DNA of 64,000 nucleotides from positions 102,982 through 166,981 of the forward strand of contig JAKVBG010000006.1 of NCBI GenBank assembly GCA_022447605.1. The letters run 5' to 3'. The notes below the pieces were generated by a model that ran no database searches, was not told the origin of the DNA, and saw only the letters and a program-made list of their open reading frames with translations. Positions 55,556-64,000 of this stretch are shown in pieces (positions within the stretch are counted from its first letter, which is position 1; each line of letters starts with the position of its first letter). The stretch comes from Mariniblastus sp. (lineage in GTDB: Bacteria > Planctomycetota > Planctomycetia > Pirellulales > Pirellulaceae). A program made the position numbers and the translations under genes.

Positions 55556-56959
55556 ATGCCACGTTTACGAATCCTTTTCAGTCTCTGGTTGGTCCTCGGT
55601 TGTTCGTTTGGCCTGTCGGCGGATGAGCCGATACGCAATATCCTGTTGATCGTCTCGGATGACCTGAAGGCAAGTGCGCTCGGCTGCTACGGGAACACGG
55701 TTTGCCAAACACCGCACATTGACAAACTCGCCCGGCGGGGAATGGTCTTTGAAAATGCTTACTGCCAGGGCATGTGGTGCGCCCCTTCGCGGCAGTCGTT
55801 CATGTACAGCCGTTACCAGGGCAAACAGGGACCGAACCTGGGCGAGCACTTCCGCCATCACGAGCGATATACGGCCCGGGTTGGCAAGATCTACCATATG
55901 CGCGTGCCGGGTGACATTATCGACGGGACCGACGGCCAGGATGTGGTCAGCAGCTGGACCGAGCGGTTCAATTCGCCGGGACGCGAGGCACACACCCCGG
56001 GAGATTACGCCTGCTTGAACCTGAATCTATTCACCACCGAGCTGGAGGGTCGCCAGTCGACCGGCATGCCGCACCGGGCGTTTGTCTCGGTCTCACATGA
56101 GGGTGACGGATCGGATCAGCCGGATGCCAAGACGGCAGCCAAGACGATCGAACTGCTCAAAAAACATAAGGATGAACCGTTCTTTATCGCGGCCGGGTTT
56201 GTCCGACCGCATTACCCGATGGTCGCCCCCGAACCGTTTTTTGATCAATACCCGTGGGCCTCGATGGAACTGCCAGAGACGGTCGAAAACGACCAACAGG
56301 ACATTCCCAAGCTCGGCATACCGAATTCGACCAGCGCTAAAAATGGGATTGGGCAGTACGTGGATAACCAGAAACGGATGTGGGCCGCCTACTACGCCTC
56401 GGTCACGTTCATGGATCAGCAAGTCGGCCGAATTCTGGCGGAACTCGATCGGCTGGGTTTGGCCGAGACGACGGCCGTCGTCTTTATTAGCGACCACGGT
56501 TACCACCTGGGGGAACACGAATTCTGGCTGAAGAGCAACCTGCACGAGGAGGTGACCCGGGTACCGATGATCATCGCTGCCCCCGGCTGCAAACCGGGTC
56601 GCACTCAGAGCCTGGTCGAACTGGTCGACCTTTATCCAACGGCCGTCGAGTTGGCCGGTCTGCCGATCCCCCCTTCGGTGCAGGGCAAGAGCTTGGTCCC
56701 CGTCCTGTCAGACCCACAGCAGCCCGTTAGAACGGCAGCCCTTTCCCTGTTCAAAAAGGGGAACGCCTTGCGGACCGAACACTTCGCCTACATCCGGTAC
56801 ACCGATGGGACCGAGGAACTGTACGACATGCGGCAGGACCCCGAGCAATTTCAGAACCTGGCGCAAAACCCTGAGCATTCCGCACGGTGCCAAAAAATGG
56901 CCGGCCTTCTGGCGCGGCGTCTGCGGGGAGCGGACCTCGAACCGGCTCCCAACAAATAG
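55556..56959 (+). CDS. Exported sulfatase, iduronate-2-sulfatase-like
   Basis: A 467-residue sulfatase with signal peptide (about 1-22). LLIVSDDLKASALGCYG (30-46) carries the metal-binding Asp pair. Cys75 in MWCAPSRQSFMYSRYQ is the formylglycine site (C-x-P-S-R). The combination with VGKIYHMRVPGD, FIAAGFVRPHYPMVAPEPFFD and SDHGYHLGEHEFWLKSNLHEEVTRVPM is like iduronate-2-sulfatases. Substrate unknown. ATG at 55556 has AAGG upstream; a TTG at 55529 overlapping the preceding stop is the alternative. It probably shares a transcript with the PH-like gene. Confidence 0.92.
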   Translation: MPRLRILFSLWLVLGCSFGLSADEPIRNILLIVSDDLKASALGCYGNTVCQTPHIDKLARRGMVFENAYCQGMWCAPSRQSFMYSRYQGKQGPNLGEHFRHHERYTARVGKIYHMRVPGDIIDGTDGQDVVSSWTERFNSPGREAHTPGDYACLNLNLFTTELEGRQSTGMPHRAFVSVSHEGDGSDQPDAKTAAKTIELLKKHKDEPFFIAAGFVRPHYPMVAPEPFFDQYPWASMELPETVENDQQDIPKLGIPNSTSAKNGIGQYVDNQKRMWAAYYASVTFMDQQVGRILAELDRLGLAETTAVVFISDHGYHLGEHEFWLKSNLHEEVTRVPMIIAAPGCKPGRTQSLVELVDLYPTAVELAGLPIPPSVQGKSLVPVLSDPQQPVRTAALSLFKKGNALRTEHFAYIRYTDGTEELYDMRQDPEQFQNLAQNPEHSARCQKMAGLLARRLRGADLEPAPNK

Positions 56960-56988
56960 CCCAGCTCAAAAAGAGAAGCAAGAAGAAA

Positions 56989-57074
<86 letters not shown>

Positions 57075-57197
57075 CGAGGGATCCTCCATGGTAAGGACTG
57101 TTACCGGTCGGTCAAGGGACGTTGACCCGTTTCAGTGGCACACTCCGCCGGCCGCATCGCGCGATTCGAGCGACCTCCAGCCAGTGGGGAAAAGGAC

Positions 57198-58154
57198 TCA
57201 GGACCTGAAAATTCCGACGCAGGGTGAAATGGTTGGTAGGTGATCGAGTTGGTCCAGGACGTGGCGACGGTTTCGCCGAGAATCTGCCCGGCGGTCCAAC
57301 CAGCTGGCCAGCGACTCGCCGTTCGGATCACCCAAAATTATCACCTGATCGGAACCGAGCGCAGGCAACTCCGCATCGATAGCGGGCGCCTCGAGAGGTT
57401 CGACCGCGGCTGTCTCGAAATCGAGTCGGAATGCAGTTCGCTGCTGTCCCAGCTGGAACCACTCGTATTGCCCCAGGGCTGGAGTAAGTTCCACGAGCGT
57501 CATGCCGACCAGTTTCAGCTCGGCCGGCAGCTCCGAAAGATGGAACTGCAGCATCGAAGTCAAGCGGGCCAGCGAAAGGCCAGCAGCCACCCCGGCGCGA
57601 AACACCGACTGCAAACTGCGTGATCCACTGGACAGCTCGACGTCTGTTTCGCCGTCCAACTGGGCCGACAAGGCGTAAACGGAACCGTTTTTTCCGGGCA
57701 ACCAGCTGACCAGTTCGCCCAGGTTCATCCCACTGACGCCCCGCAGATTCCATCGGTTGAGCGGGGGATGAACGACGCGGGTTACCCGGGTCGAGAATTC
57801 TTCGCGGGCCTGCCGGTCAACCTGGATCACTCGCAACATCTGGTCGAGTGTACCGACCAGGCTCTCGACCTCGGATCGAGGCGCCATTCCCATGCCAGGC
57901 AAGCGATCGAACGACATATCTTCAATCGCCAGGGCGCCCATCACGATCGTTCTCGCCTCGCTTTGACGGGCCCGGTAACTGTGGGTGGATTCTGCGAAGT
58001 CGATTTTCCAGCCAGTGATCAACTCGATCTTCTGCCGCAAGTTCTTCAGGTAGGGCAATTGCTCGCTGACCAGCAGGCCTGCCTGGAAATCGTGGGGGGT
58101 TTGCGGATAAACCCGGAGCATGGGAGTCGCGGTGGAAGAAACTGCATGAAGCAT
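57198..58154 (-). CDS. Uncharacterised protein, possibly phosphatase-related
   Basis: A 318-residue protein with no signal. QAGLLVSEQLPYLKNLRQKIELITGWKIDFAES followed by a short helix and VESLVGTLDQMLRVIQVDRQAREEFSTRV resembles the N-terminal arrangement of some planctomycete PP2C/SpoIIE-type regulators. The C-terminal half (GLSLARLTSMLQFHLSELPAELKLVGMTLVEL) could be a degenerate version of such a domain, but the acidic metal ligands are not evident. I cannot assign a function. The ATG at 58154 has AGGTAGG upstream; the frame stays open to 58256 without a start of that quality. Confidence 0.6.
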   Translation of the reverse strand: MLHAVSSTATPMLRVYPQTPHDFQAGLLVSEQLPYLKNLRQKIELITGWKIDFAESTHSYRARQSEARTIVMGALAIEDMSFDRLPGMGMAPRSEVESLVGTLDQMLRVIQVDRQAREEFSTRVTRVVHPPLNRWNLRGVSGMNLGELVSWLPGKNGSVYALSAQLDGETDVELSSGSRSLQSVFRAGVAAGLSLARLTSMLQFHLSELPAELKLVGMTLVELTPALGQYEWFQLGQQRTAFRLDFETAAVEPLEAPAIDAELPALGSDQVIILGDPNGESLASWLDRRADSRRNRRHVLDQLDHLPTISPCVGIFRS

Positions 58155-58748
58155 CGGAAACCTACCTGGATGGGACAGGAAACACCAGTCTGCCAAACCC
58201 TGCTCAATCGCCAACGATCGGCTCGGTCCGTTGCGTGTTGCCCTGATTCGGGTCAACGGTAGCGAGCGATCATGTTAACGGGAAACAGGTTCAAAATCGA
58301 CAACCGGCGATCAATGACCAAAAGCGGCTGTGAGAAATCTTGCAGACAGTCCAGCCTTTGAAGGGCCGACGAAAATGGCCGACCGATGGAGCCGGGTGCC
58401 AACGTTCCTGTCGCGCAAGTCCCACTAGAGAAGATAGGTTTCAAATCGGGCCAGCCAGAGAATTTTCCCGAAATTATGCCGGTTCTTTGACGGTCATCGC
58501 CACGCCTTCGGCCGACGACGGTTGCCTGACGGCCCCGCTCGCCCCTTCCAGCGGCCCAGACAGGTGAAAACCGCGGAAAACGTCGGCTTTTGTTGGCAAG
58601 TTGACCCTTGTGGAAAACGGGGGTTCTCTGTAAATTCAAAGATTCAAAATATACGCAGTTTGTGGAATTCTGCGCCCCGGGTCGGCCCAGCCGAACCGGA
58701 CCAAGATGGTTTAGGGGGTTTTCATACCCCGCAAATTCGGAGACGACC
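58155..58748. other. Divergent intergenic region upstream of rplM
   Basis: About 590 bases between the unknown leftward gene and rplM. A weak promoter candidate (TTGTGG at 58608, 17-base spacer, TAAATT at 58631) would leave an rplM leader of about 110 bases, long enough for autogenous control. No gene is seen. Confidence 0.4.
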
Positions 58749-59192
58749 GTGGCCGGTACCAAGACGTACATCGCCAAACCGGGTGAAGTAGAACGACAGT
58801 GGTGGATTGCCGATGCTGAAGGGCAGATCGTCGGTCGACTGGCGAGTGAAATCGCTGTCATCCTGATGGGCAAACATCGCCCGACCTATACCCCCAACTG
58901 TGATACGGGCGATTTTGTGGTAATCACCAACGCCGACAAAGTGAAATTTACCGGCAACAAGTGGGACAAGAAATCTTACACCTGGTACACCGGTTACCCG
59001 GGACTGCGAAGTGAAACAGCCGGTGCTCGGTTTGCCCGCAAGCCGGAACAGATCTTGCGTGATGCGGTGCGACGGATGTTGCCCAAAAATCGCCTCGGCC
59101 GGAAGATGCTCGGCAAACTGAAAATCTATGTTGGTTCGGACCATCCCCACCAGGCACAAAATCCTCAACCACTGGTAAGCACCGAGAGTTGA
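58749..59192 (+). CDS. rplM: 50S ribosomal protein L13
   Basis: A 147-residue L13 of the large ribosomal subunit. Family signatures are WWIADAEGQIVGRLASEIAVILMGKHRPTYTPNCDTGDFVV and MLPKNRLGRKMLGKLKIYVGSDHPHQAQNP. Length is normal (about 142-150). The start is GTG at 58749 with GGAG eight bases upstream; the upstream extension of the frame is not L13-like. It forms the usual rplM-rpsI pair with the S9 gene, 78 bases downstream. Confidence 0.97.
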   Translation: MAGTKTYIAKPGEVERQWWIADAEGQIVGRLASEIAVILMGKHRPTYTPNCDTGDFVVITNADKVKFTGNKWDKKSYTWYTGYPGLRSETAGARFARKPEQILRDAVRRMLPKNRLGRKMLGKLKIYVGSDHPHQAQNPQPLVSTES

Positions 59193-59270
59193 AATCCCCA
59201 GGGGTGCTAAACAACCTGCAAACCACGAACATTCACTAACAACTTCCATTACATCAGCGAACAAGTCAGT

Positions 59271-59684
59271 ATGGTTGCTACGAAAACAGATCAAAATACA
59301 GGTGAAGCGATGGGCACTGGCCGCCGGAAATCATCCGTGGCCCGGGTGCGCGTCAAAGCGGGTTCAGGAAACGTCATGGTCAACGGGAAACCGCTGGACA
59401 CGTACTTTCCGATCACGGCCGACCAGCGAGCGATCACCGACGCGATGAATGCCGTGGAAAGCCGCGATTCTGTCGACGTACGCATCTCCGTAAACGGTGG
59501 CGGCAACACAGGTCAGAGCGGTGCCTGCAAGATGGGGATCGCCCGTGCCCTGATCAGCTACAACCCTGATTTCTTCGCGGCACTGCGTGATGGTGGTTTC
59601 CTGACGCGTGACTCGCGTATGAAAGAGCGCAAGAAATGTGGTCTGCACGGTGCCCGGCGGGGAACCCAGTTCTCCAAGCGTTAA
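59271..59684 (+). CDS. rpsI: 30S ribosomal protein S9
   Basis: A 137-residue S9 of the small subunit. GTGRRKSSVARVRVKAGSG and the C-terminal GLHGARRGTQFSKR, whose terminal basic residues reach the decoding site, are diagnostic. The usual rplM-rpsI order and a strong terminator at 59713 show it ends the operon. Confidence 0.97.
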   Translation: MVATKTDQNTGEAMGTGRRKSSVARVRVKAGSGNVMVNGKPLDTYFPITADQRAITDAMNAVESRDSVDVRISVNGGGNTGQSGACKMGIARALISYNPDFFAALRDGGFLTRDSRMKERKKCGLHGARRGTQFSKR

Positions 59685-59712
59685 CGTGTTGCTCTTACTT
59701 GAAAATATTCAT

Positions 59713-59742
59713 AGCGTTCCAGTTCCTGGAACGCTTTTTTTT
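59713..59742 (+). terminator. Rho-independent terminator of rplM-rpsI
   Basis: A perfect 10-bp stem AGCGTTCCAG/CTGGAACGCT with a 3-base loop is followed by a T tract (59735-59742), 28 bases after the rpsI stop. Confidence 0.95.
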
Positions 59743-59756
59743 GGTGTCCAACTGAC

Positions 59757-61004
59757 ATGTGCCCCCTGAGCCAGGATTCACCGTCCAGCCCAACCAGCAA
59801 AGCGGAAGAATCCCTCGGCCACGATTCGGGATCAACCGGTCGTCTGGTCGGCACCAGCCTGGTCTCCCGGCTGGTGACGGACACCGGGACCCAGATCTTC
59901 AACCCGTTCCTGCCTTACATTGCACAAGGCTTGAACACCAGCCTCATATCGGTCGGCTGGCTAGTCGGCTTGAGAAGTGCCTTTGGCATGTTGGCGCCCC
60001 TGTTCGGCACGCTGGCCGATCGCTACGGTTTTCGACACATTCTCTGCCTCGCCTTGGTGGCCTGTTCACTCGGTACACTGCTTGTTGGCCTGGCCAGCCA
60101 CTGGCTGATGGCCGCAGTCGGGATGGCGATCTGGGGTATCGGCATGTCCGGTTTTGTTCCCACGCTGCACGCCTACCTCGGCGCCTGTTTGCCATACAAC
60201 ATACGGGCGCGGGGCATCGGGATCGTCGAATACGGATGGGCTCTGGCCGGGATCGTCGGGCTGTTCTCAGCCGGATGGCTGATCACTTCCTGGAATTGGC
60301 GCGCGCCTTTTCTTGTCCTCAGCATTTGCATGCTGGTCATGGCCTTCACCTTCCTTTTCCTGCCACACCCGCAGCGAACGAACAAGGAACAGGTATCGCC
60401 TGGCAAGCGGTTCCGATTTTCCCTGTTGGAATTTTTCTCCCTGGGCGAGAACGCCTTCTCGGCCTATGCCATCATGATCGGCGGCGCCCTGGCCTTCTTT
60501 GCCGCCATGCAAATCTATATCGCCTACGGAACCTGGCTGGAATCTGAATATGGCACCGGCCCGGCCATGCTCGGCACGATCGCTTTGGTTTTTGGGTTGT
60601 CCGACTTGGCCGGCAGTGTCACGGTCAGCCTGTTCACCGATTCCATTGGAAAACGAAGAAGCGTCCTGATCGGTTTATCGCTCTCCCTGCTGGCCTATCT
60701 CCTGCTGCCACTGCTCAACCAGGGCCTGGTCTCGGCCGTGCTAGGACTCTCGATCGTCCGGCTCTGTTTCGAATTTACGATCGTCAGCAACATCGCGTTG
60801 CTCAGTGAACAGGTACCCGATCAACGGGGCAAGGTGATGACACTGGGGGCCGCCATCGGCCTGATTGGGACCACGCTCGCCGGACCGATCGGTCCCTGGC
60901 TTTATCTGTCCCACGGTGTTTTCGGTTTGGCCACGGTTTCATTCGTTCTGACCATGGGTGCTCTGCTGATCTATCTCGTTCTGACCAAAGAACGTCACGG
61001 TTAG
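59757..61004 (+). CDS. Major facilitator superfamily transporter
   Basis: A 415-residue, 12-helix MFS protein. After a polar N-terminus of about 30 residues come LPYIAQGLNTSLISVGWLVGLRSAFGMLAPLFGTLADRYGFRHI, which includes the family loop signature (G-x-L-A-D-R-x-G-x-R), and VPTLHAYLGACLPYNIRARGIGIVEYGWALAG, typical of drug/metabolite efflux-type MFS. Substrate unknown. The ATG at 59757 is only 15 bases beyond the rpsI terminator and lacks a clear Shine-Dalgarno sequence, so a downstream start is possible. Confidence 0.83.
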   Translation: MCPLSQDSPSSPTSKAEESLGHDSGSTGRLVGTSLVSRLVTDTGTQIFNPFLPYIAQGLNTSLISVGWLVGLRSAFGMLAPLFGTLADRYGFRHILCLALVACSLGTLLVGLASHWLMAAVGMAIWGIGMSGFVPTLHAYLGACLPYNIRARGIGIVEYGWALAGIVGLFSAGWLITSWNWRAPFLVLSICMLVMAFTFLFLPHPQRTNKEQVSPGKRFRFSLLEFFSLGENAFSAYAIMIGGALAFFAAMQIYIAYGTWLESEYGTGPAMLGTIALVFGLSDLAGSVTVSLFTDSIGKRRSVLIGLSLSLLAYLLLPLLNQGLVSAVLGLSIVRLCFEFTIVSNIALLSEQVPDQRGKVMTLGAAIGLIGTTLAGPIGPWLYLSHGVFGLATVSFVLTMGALLIYLVLTKERHG

Positions 61005-61054
61005 TAGCCGAGCGGCCCGCAGCCAGCCACCACACGGGTATGTTCCGGCCTGGC

Positions 61055-63256
61055 CTAAACCTCGACCTGGAGCGCCGGTTCGCCACTCGTTTCGATCACT
61101 GATCCTATGACCGTGGAGTCGGCAAACCCCTGATCGACCAGGAACTGAACCAGTTCATCTGCCGATTCGGGCCGCACGCCCAACAACAGACCTCCCGACG
61201 TCTGGGGATCAAACAGGATCGCCGATTCGGCGCTCTCCAGATCGGCACCGGAGATCGCAATTTTCGAGGCGACGGCGCGATTGTCCGGGGCCAATGTGCT
61301 CTGGATCCCCTGGTCCACCATCTGCCGGAAACCGGGCAGGATCGGCAGCCGGTCCGGATTCAGCACGGCGCGGGCGTTACTGGCCCTCAGCATCTCGGCC
61401 AGGTGGCCAGCCAGGCCGAAACCCGTCACATCGGTCAAGGCCGAGACCGGGAACCGCTCAATCAACTCGAGCGCGACCGCATTGCTCATCACCATCGATT
61501 CGACCAGTGGCAGGTAATATTCCGCAGACAGTTCCGACTGCATCAGCCCGGCCAACAGGGCACCCGTTCCCAACGACTTGCTCAGGATCAACTGGTCACC
61601 GGCCCGCAGCATCCCTTTCGTTTTTGCCTCACACACCTGGTAGCCCATCACGGTAAAACCGATTGTCACCCGCGGCCCTTCAATCGTGTGGCCTCCCACG
61701 ATGGTGGCGTCCATTTTCCGCAATTCTTCCAGGCTACCCGCCATCAATTCACGCATCACCTGCCGCTGTGCCCGGGGATGTCCCAGGGGCAATTGCACCA
61801 TCGCCAAGGTAGTCGTCGGCCGGGCCCCCATCACAAAACAATCACTGACCGAGTTGAGCAGGGCAATTCGACCGACCAGGTAGGGATCGTCAAAAGGCGC
61901 CGCAAAAAAATCGGTTGTCACCGTCACCTGGTCACCATGTGTCTTGATAATGGCCGCGTCATCCGGGTTCTCCAGGCCGACAATCACATCGGGGTGCGGG
62001 GGCACATCGAGTTCGTCCAGGATCGAAGTCAACGTTTCACTCCCCACCTTGCCGCCACATCCCAGGCATTTCATCGGCAGATCGGCACCCGCCTCTGCCG
62101 ACATCACCATCGGACGGTAATCCTGGTACATCTTCATGAATTTAACGTCGATATGATTCTTCAGGCGCCAAAAGAGACCACCCTGAAACGAAACGCCCTT
62201 GTATTCGGCGATCGCCTGGTCATCTCCCAGGTTGATCAACTTGAGGAAATCACGCTGTGGAACAAACGGCTTGGCAGGCCGGCCAGCCAGCAATCGCTGG
62301 ATATTCTCCCAGAGTACAGGCCCCTGGCGAACGGCATAAACACCGGCCTTGCGAGTCGAATTCCCGATCACGGTCCCCGAATCACCCACGGCAAACACCT
62401 GTTCACTCGACCGGGACTGAAGGGTGGGCAAGGTTGCGATGAACCCATCCTCGTCCAGTTCCAACCGAAGGTCGGACAGCAGGTCAGGCGCGGTGGCACC
62501 CGTCGCCCAAATCACGACATCCGAGTCGAGCTTTTGTCCGTCGCCAAGTGTGACGAACTCCCGAGAGACTTCGTGGACCTCGACATCGGTCAACAGTTCA
62601 ATGCCGCGCGCTTGCAGACAACGACGAACTCGCTTCTCCGTCGAGTTCGCAATCCCCGACCCAATTGATTCGGAACGGGAGACGATGGTGATTTGAGGCA
62701 ACTCGTCCAGACCGGCCCACTCGGGAAATAGACGAAAACGCTCCTGCAAACAAAAAGCGATCTCCAGGCTGCCCAACCCGCCACCAACAATCACGATCCG
62801 CTGGGCGACCCTGGGCTTGCCTTGCAACGCTTGTCTCAAACGATCCAGAAAGGTCTGCATCGGCTTGATCGGTGTACAGCTGCCTGGCTCAAGGTCGACA
62901 CCCTCGGTCGTCGGAACGGAACCGATCCCAATCGACAACAGGTCATAAGCCAGGGGAGGGCGGTGCTCGAACAGGATTTCTTTTTTGACAGGATCGTGTC
63001 CGACGACTCGGTCAACGATCAATCTCGCGCCAGCCGATTGGGTCAATCGGACCAGGTCGATTTCCATCGCCTGCTCGTCGTACTGGCCAGCCAACACTCC
63101 CGGCAGCATGCCGGAGTAGGTCACTTGGGGAAAATTCGAGATGCAGACCAACTGGGCGTTCTCAATCGGCTTCATTTTCCACATCCGCAGCACATGGGCA
63201 TTGGTATGTCCAATCCCTAAGAGTACAACGGTATTTCGGCCGAGTTGTTTTTGCAC
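61055..63256 (-). CDS. selD: NADH dehydrogenase-like flavoprotein fused to selenide, water dikinase (SelD)
   Basis: A 733-residue fusion. Residues about 1-385 form an NDH-2-like FAD/NAD oxidoreductase: LLGIGHTNAH near the N-terminus, IVIVGGGLGSLEIAF for the second Rossmann fold and FAVGDSGTV for FAD. From about 395 the SelD domain begins with MKCLGCGGKVGSETL; the catalytic Cys (Cys17 in E. coli) and Lys are present, with Cys rather than Sec. TTDFFAAPFDDPYLVGRIALLNSVSDCFVMGA and VTGFGLAGHL confirm it. SelD makes selenophosphate from selenide and ATP; the flavoprotein half is presumed to assist selenium reduction. It supports the selenoprotein predicted at 37.6-38.9 kb. GTG start at 63256. Confidence 0.93.
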   Translation of the reverse strand: MQKQLGRNTVVLLGIGHTNAHVLRMWKMKPIENAQLVCISNFPQVTYSGMLPGVLAGQYDEQAMEIDLVRLTQSAGARLIVDRVVGHDPVKKEILFEHRPPLAYDLLSIGIGSVPTTEGVDLEPGSCTPIKPMQTFLDRLRQALQGKPRVAQRIVIVGGGLGSLEIAFCLQERFRLFPEWAGLDELPQITIVSRSESIGSGIANSTEKRVRRCLQARGIELLTDVEVHEVSREFVTLGDGQKLDSDVVIWATGATAPDLLSDLRLELDEDGFIATLPTLQSRSSEQVFAVGDSGTVIGNSTRKAGVYAVRQGPVLWENIQRLLAGRPAKPFVPQRDFLKLINLGDDQAIAEYKGVSFQGGLFWRLKNHIDVKFMKMYQDYRPMVMSAEAGADLPMKCLGCGGKVGSETLTSILDELDVPPHPDVIVGLENPDDAAIIKTHGDQVTVTTDFFAAPFDDPYLVGRIALLNSVSDCFVMGARPTTTLAMVQLPLGHPRAQRQVMRELMAGSLEELRKMDATIVGGHTIEGPRVTIGFTVMGYQVCEAKTKGMLRAGDQLILSKSLGTGALLAGLMQSELSAEYYLPLVESMVMSNAVALELIERFPVSALTDVTGFGLAGHLAEMLRASNARAVLNPDRLPILPGFRQMVDQGIQSTLAPDNRAVASKIAISGADLESAESAILFDPQTSGGLLLGVRPESADELVQFLVDQGFADSTVIGSVIETSGEPALQVEV

Positions 63257-63314
63257 TCACCCATCCTGTACGATAACGAATCGATTGTTTACTGGGTCCT
63301 CTTCGGTACGGCGA

Positions 63315-64000
63315 ATGCTCCCGCACGCGGATATTGATCTTAATTGGAAACGGAGCCTGACGGAATGGTGGCGACAGGTTCGCGGTTTTTTTCCGTTCCA
63401 AATCAGCCAGGCAACCGCTCCCGCACGACGTCCTGAAGACGTCGTGGCACCTGTCCCGCTGAGTCAACAGCTACGTTCTCCTCGCTTCTACCTGGAAGTC
63501 GGCCTGGTCTTCGGTATCCTGCTACTGTACGCCGGCCAGGTCGCACCCAGTGTCAACGAGACGCACTATCTGACCAAGGCGAAACACTTCTGGGACCCGT
63601 CCTGGTGCCCCCACGACCTGTTTCTCGGTTCCTCGTTCTCCCATTACCTGTTCTACCTGTCGACCGGCTGGCTTACCCTTTTTTTCTCACTCGACACGTA
63701 CGCCTGGATCGGGCGGATAATCTGCTGGGCCGGTTTTTCGGTCGGGTGGTATCAACTGGTCCAGCTCTTTTCCCATCGGCCCGGTCGGGCGTTCCTGGGT
63801 ATCCTGTTGTTCCTGTTGTTGATGGATCGTTTCCACTTGGCCGGTGAGTGGGCGATCGGTGGTTTCGAAGCAAAGAGCATCTCGTACGTCTTGCTCCTAT
63901 TTGCCCTGGAGAAATATTTCCGCAACCAGTGGAAAACTTTTTGGCCCCTGATCGGCGCAGCCTGTGCCTTTCACGTCCTGGTAGGAGGCTGGGTCCTGAT
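63315..64000 (+). CDS. Polytopic membrane protein, N-terminal part (cut by window edge)
   Basis: An ATG at 63315 (MLPHADIDLNWKRSL) opens a frame that stays open to the window end (228 codons). After a polar N-terminus of about 60 residues come several hydrophobic segments: FYLEVGLVFGILLLYAG, FYLSTGWLTLFF, WIGRIICWAGFSVGW, FLGILLFLLLMDRF and SYVLLLFALEKYF. THYLTKAKHFWDPSWCPHDLFLGSSFSHYLFY resembles large planctomycete membrane proteins of unknown function. It is divergent from the selD fusion gene. Confidence 0.75.
   Translation, partial: MLPHADIDLNWKRSLTEWWRQVRGFFPFQISQATAPARRPEDVVAPVPLSQQLRSPRFYLEVGLVFGILLLYAGQVAPSVNETHYLTKAKHFWDPSWCPHDLFLGSSFSHYLFYLSTGWLTLFFSLDTYAWIGRIICWAGFSVGWYQLVQLFSHRPGRAFLGILLFLLLMDRFHLAGEWAIGGFEAKSISYVLLLFALEKYFRNQWKTFWPLIGAACAFHVLVGGWVL

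Noticed and set aside
61403..62668. 421-codon open frame opposite the selD fusion
   Set aside because: Antisense shadow with His/Arg/Gln-rich composition; the minus strand is a well-conserved fusion.

Overview
The window reads as chromosomal DNA of a planctomycete, most likely of the Pirellulales/Rhodopirellula type. The basis is a set of families that are abundant in, or nearly specific to, that phylum: a LEPR-XLL surface protein, a DUF1559 pseudopilin-like protein, a PSCyt1/DUF1549/DUF1553 cytochrome paired with a DUF1501 protein, four formylglycine-type sulfatases, a Tricorn homologue, DUF1080, a DUF6807/PmoA-like protein and SHD1 domains. Gene starts are often GTG or TTG with visible Shine-Dalgarno sequences. 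All family calls come from reading motifs by eye; no database search was run.

Layout. 1-6.6 kb: a cut-off alcohol dehydrogenase, a 1373-residue secreted beta-repeat protein, a pseudopilin-like gene and a small membrane-protein gene split by an in-frame TAA. 6.8-12.5 kb: pdxA followed by a hydroxyproline-type catabolic group (semialdehyde dehydrogenase, two-cysteine epimerase, FAD D-amino-acid dehydrogenase). 12.6-27.5 kb: a leftward set for polymer breakdown (DUF1501, cytochrome/LamG protein, Tricorn protease, three sulfatases, DUF1080). 27.6-36.5 kb: a Cys-rich repeat protein, an NhaP-type antiporter, a CBS-HEPN protein, a DNase I-fold protein, a stress-type protein, tRNA-Pro, a cation-chloride cotransporter-like permease and pyrF. 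36.6-39.7 kb: a DUF6807 protein, a thioredoxin-fold lipoprotein whose active site is encoded TGG-TGA-CCG-CCC-TGC (W-U-P-P-C), and a Tat-exported ankyrin protein. 39.8-43.7 kb: a four-gene Mn/Zn-type ABC operon behind a perfect 9-1-9 palindrome. 44-64 kb: xylB, an LplT-like transporter, a large HEXXH metalloprotease, two unknown secreted proteins, MscS, a fourth sulfatase, tRNA-Leu, rplM-rpsI, an MFS transporter, a dehydrogenase-SelD fusion and a partial membrane protein.

The most notable observation is the probable selenoprotein at 37.6-38.9 kb. An in-frame TGA replaces the first cysteine of the thioredoxin CPPC site, homologous sequence continues past it in the same frame, and hairpins suitable for a bacterial SECIS follow at once. 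The same window carries selD, whose product makes the selenium donor. A separate frame change in the low-complexity linker of that gene needs checking against raw reads.
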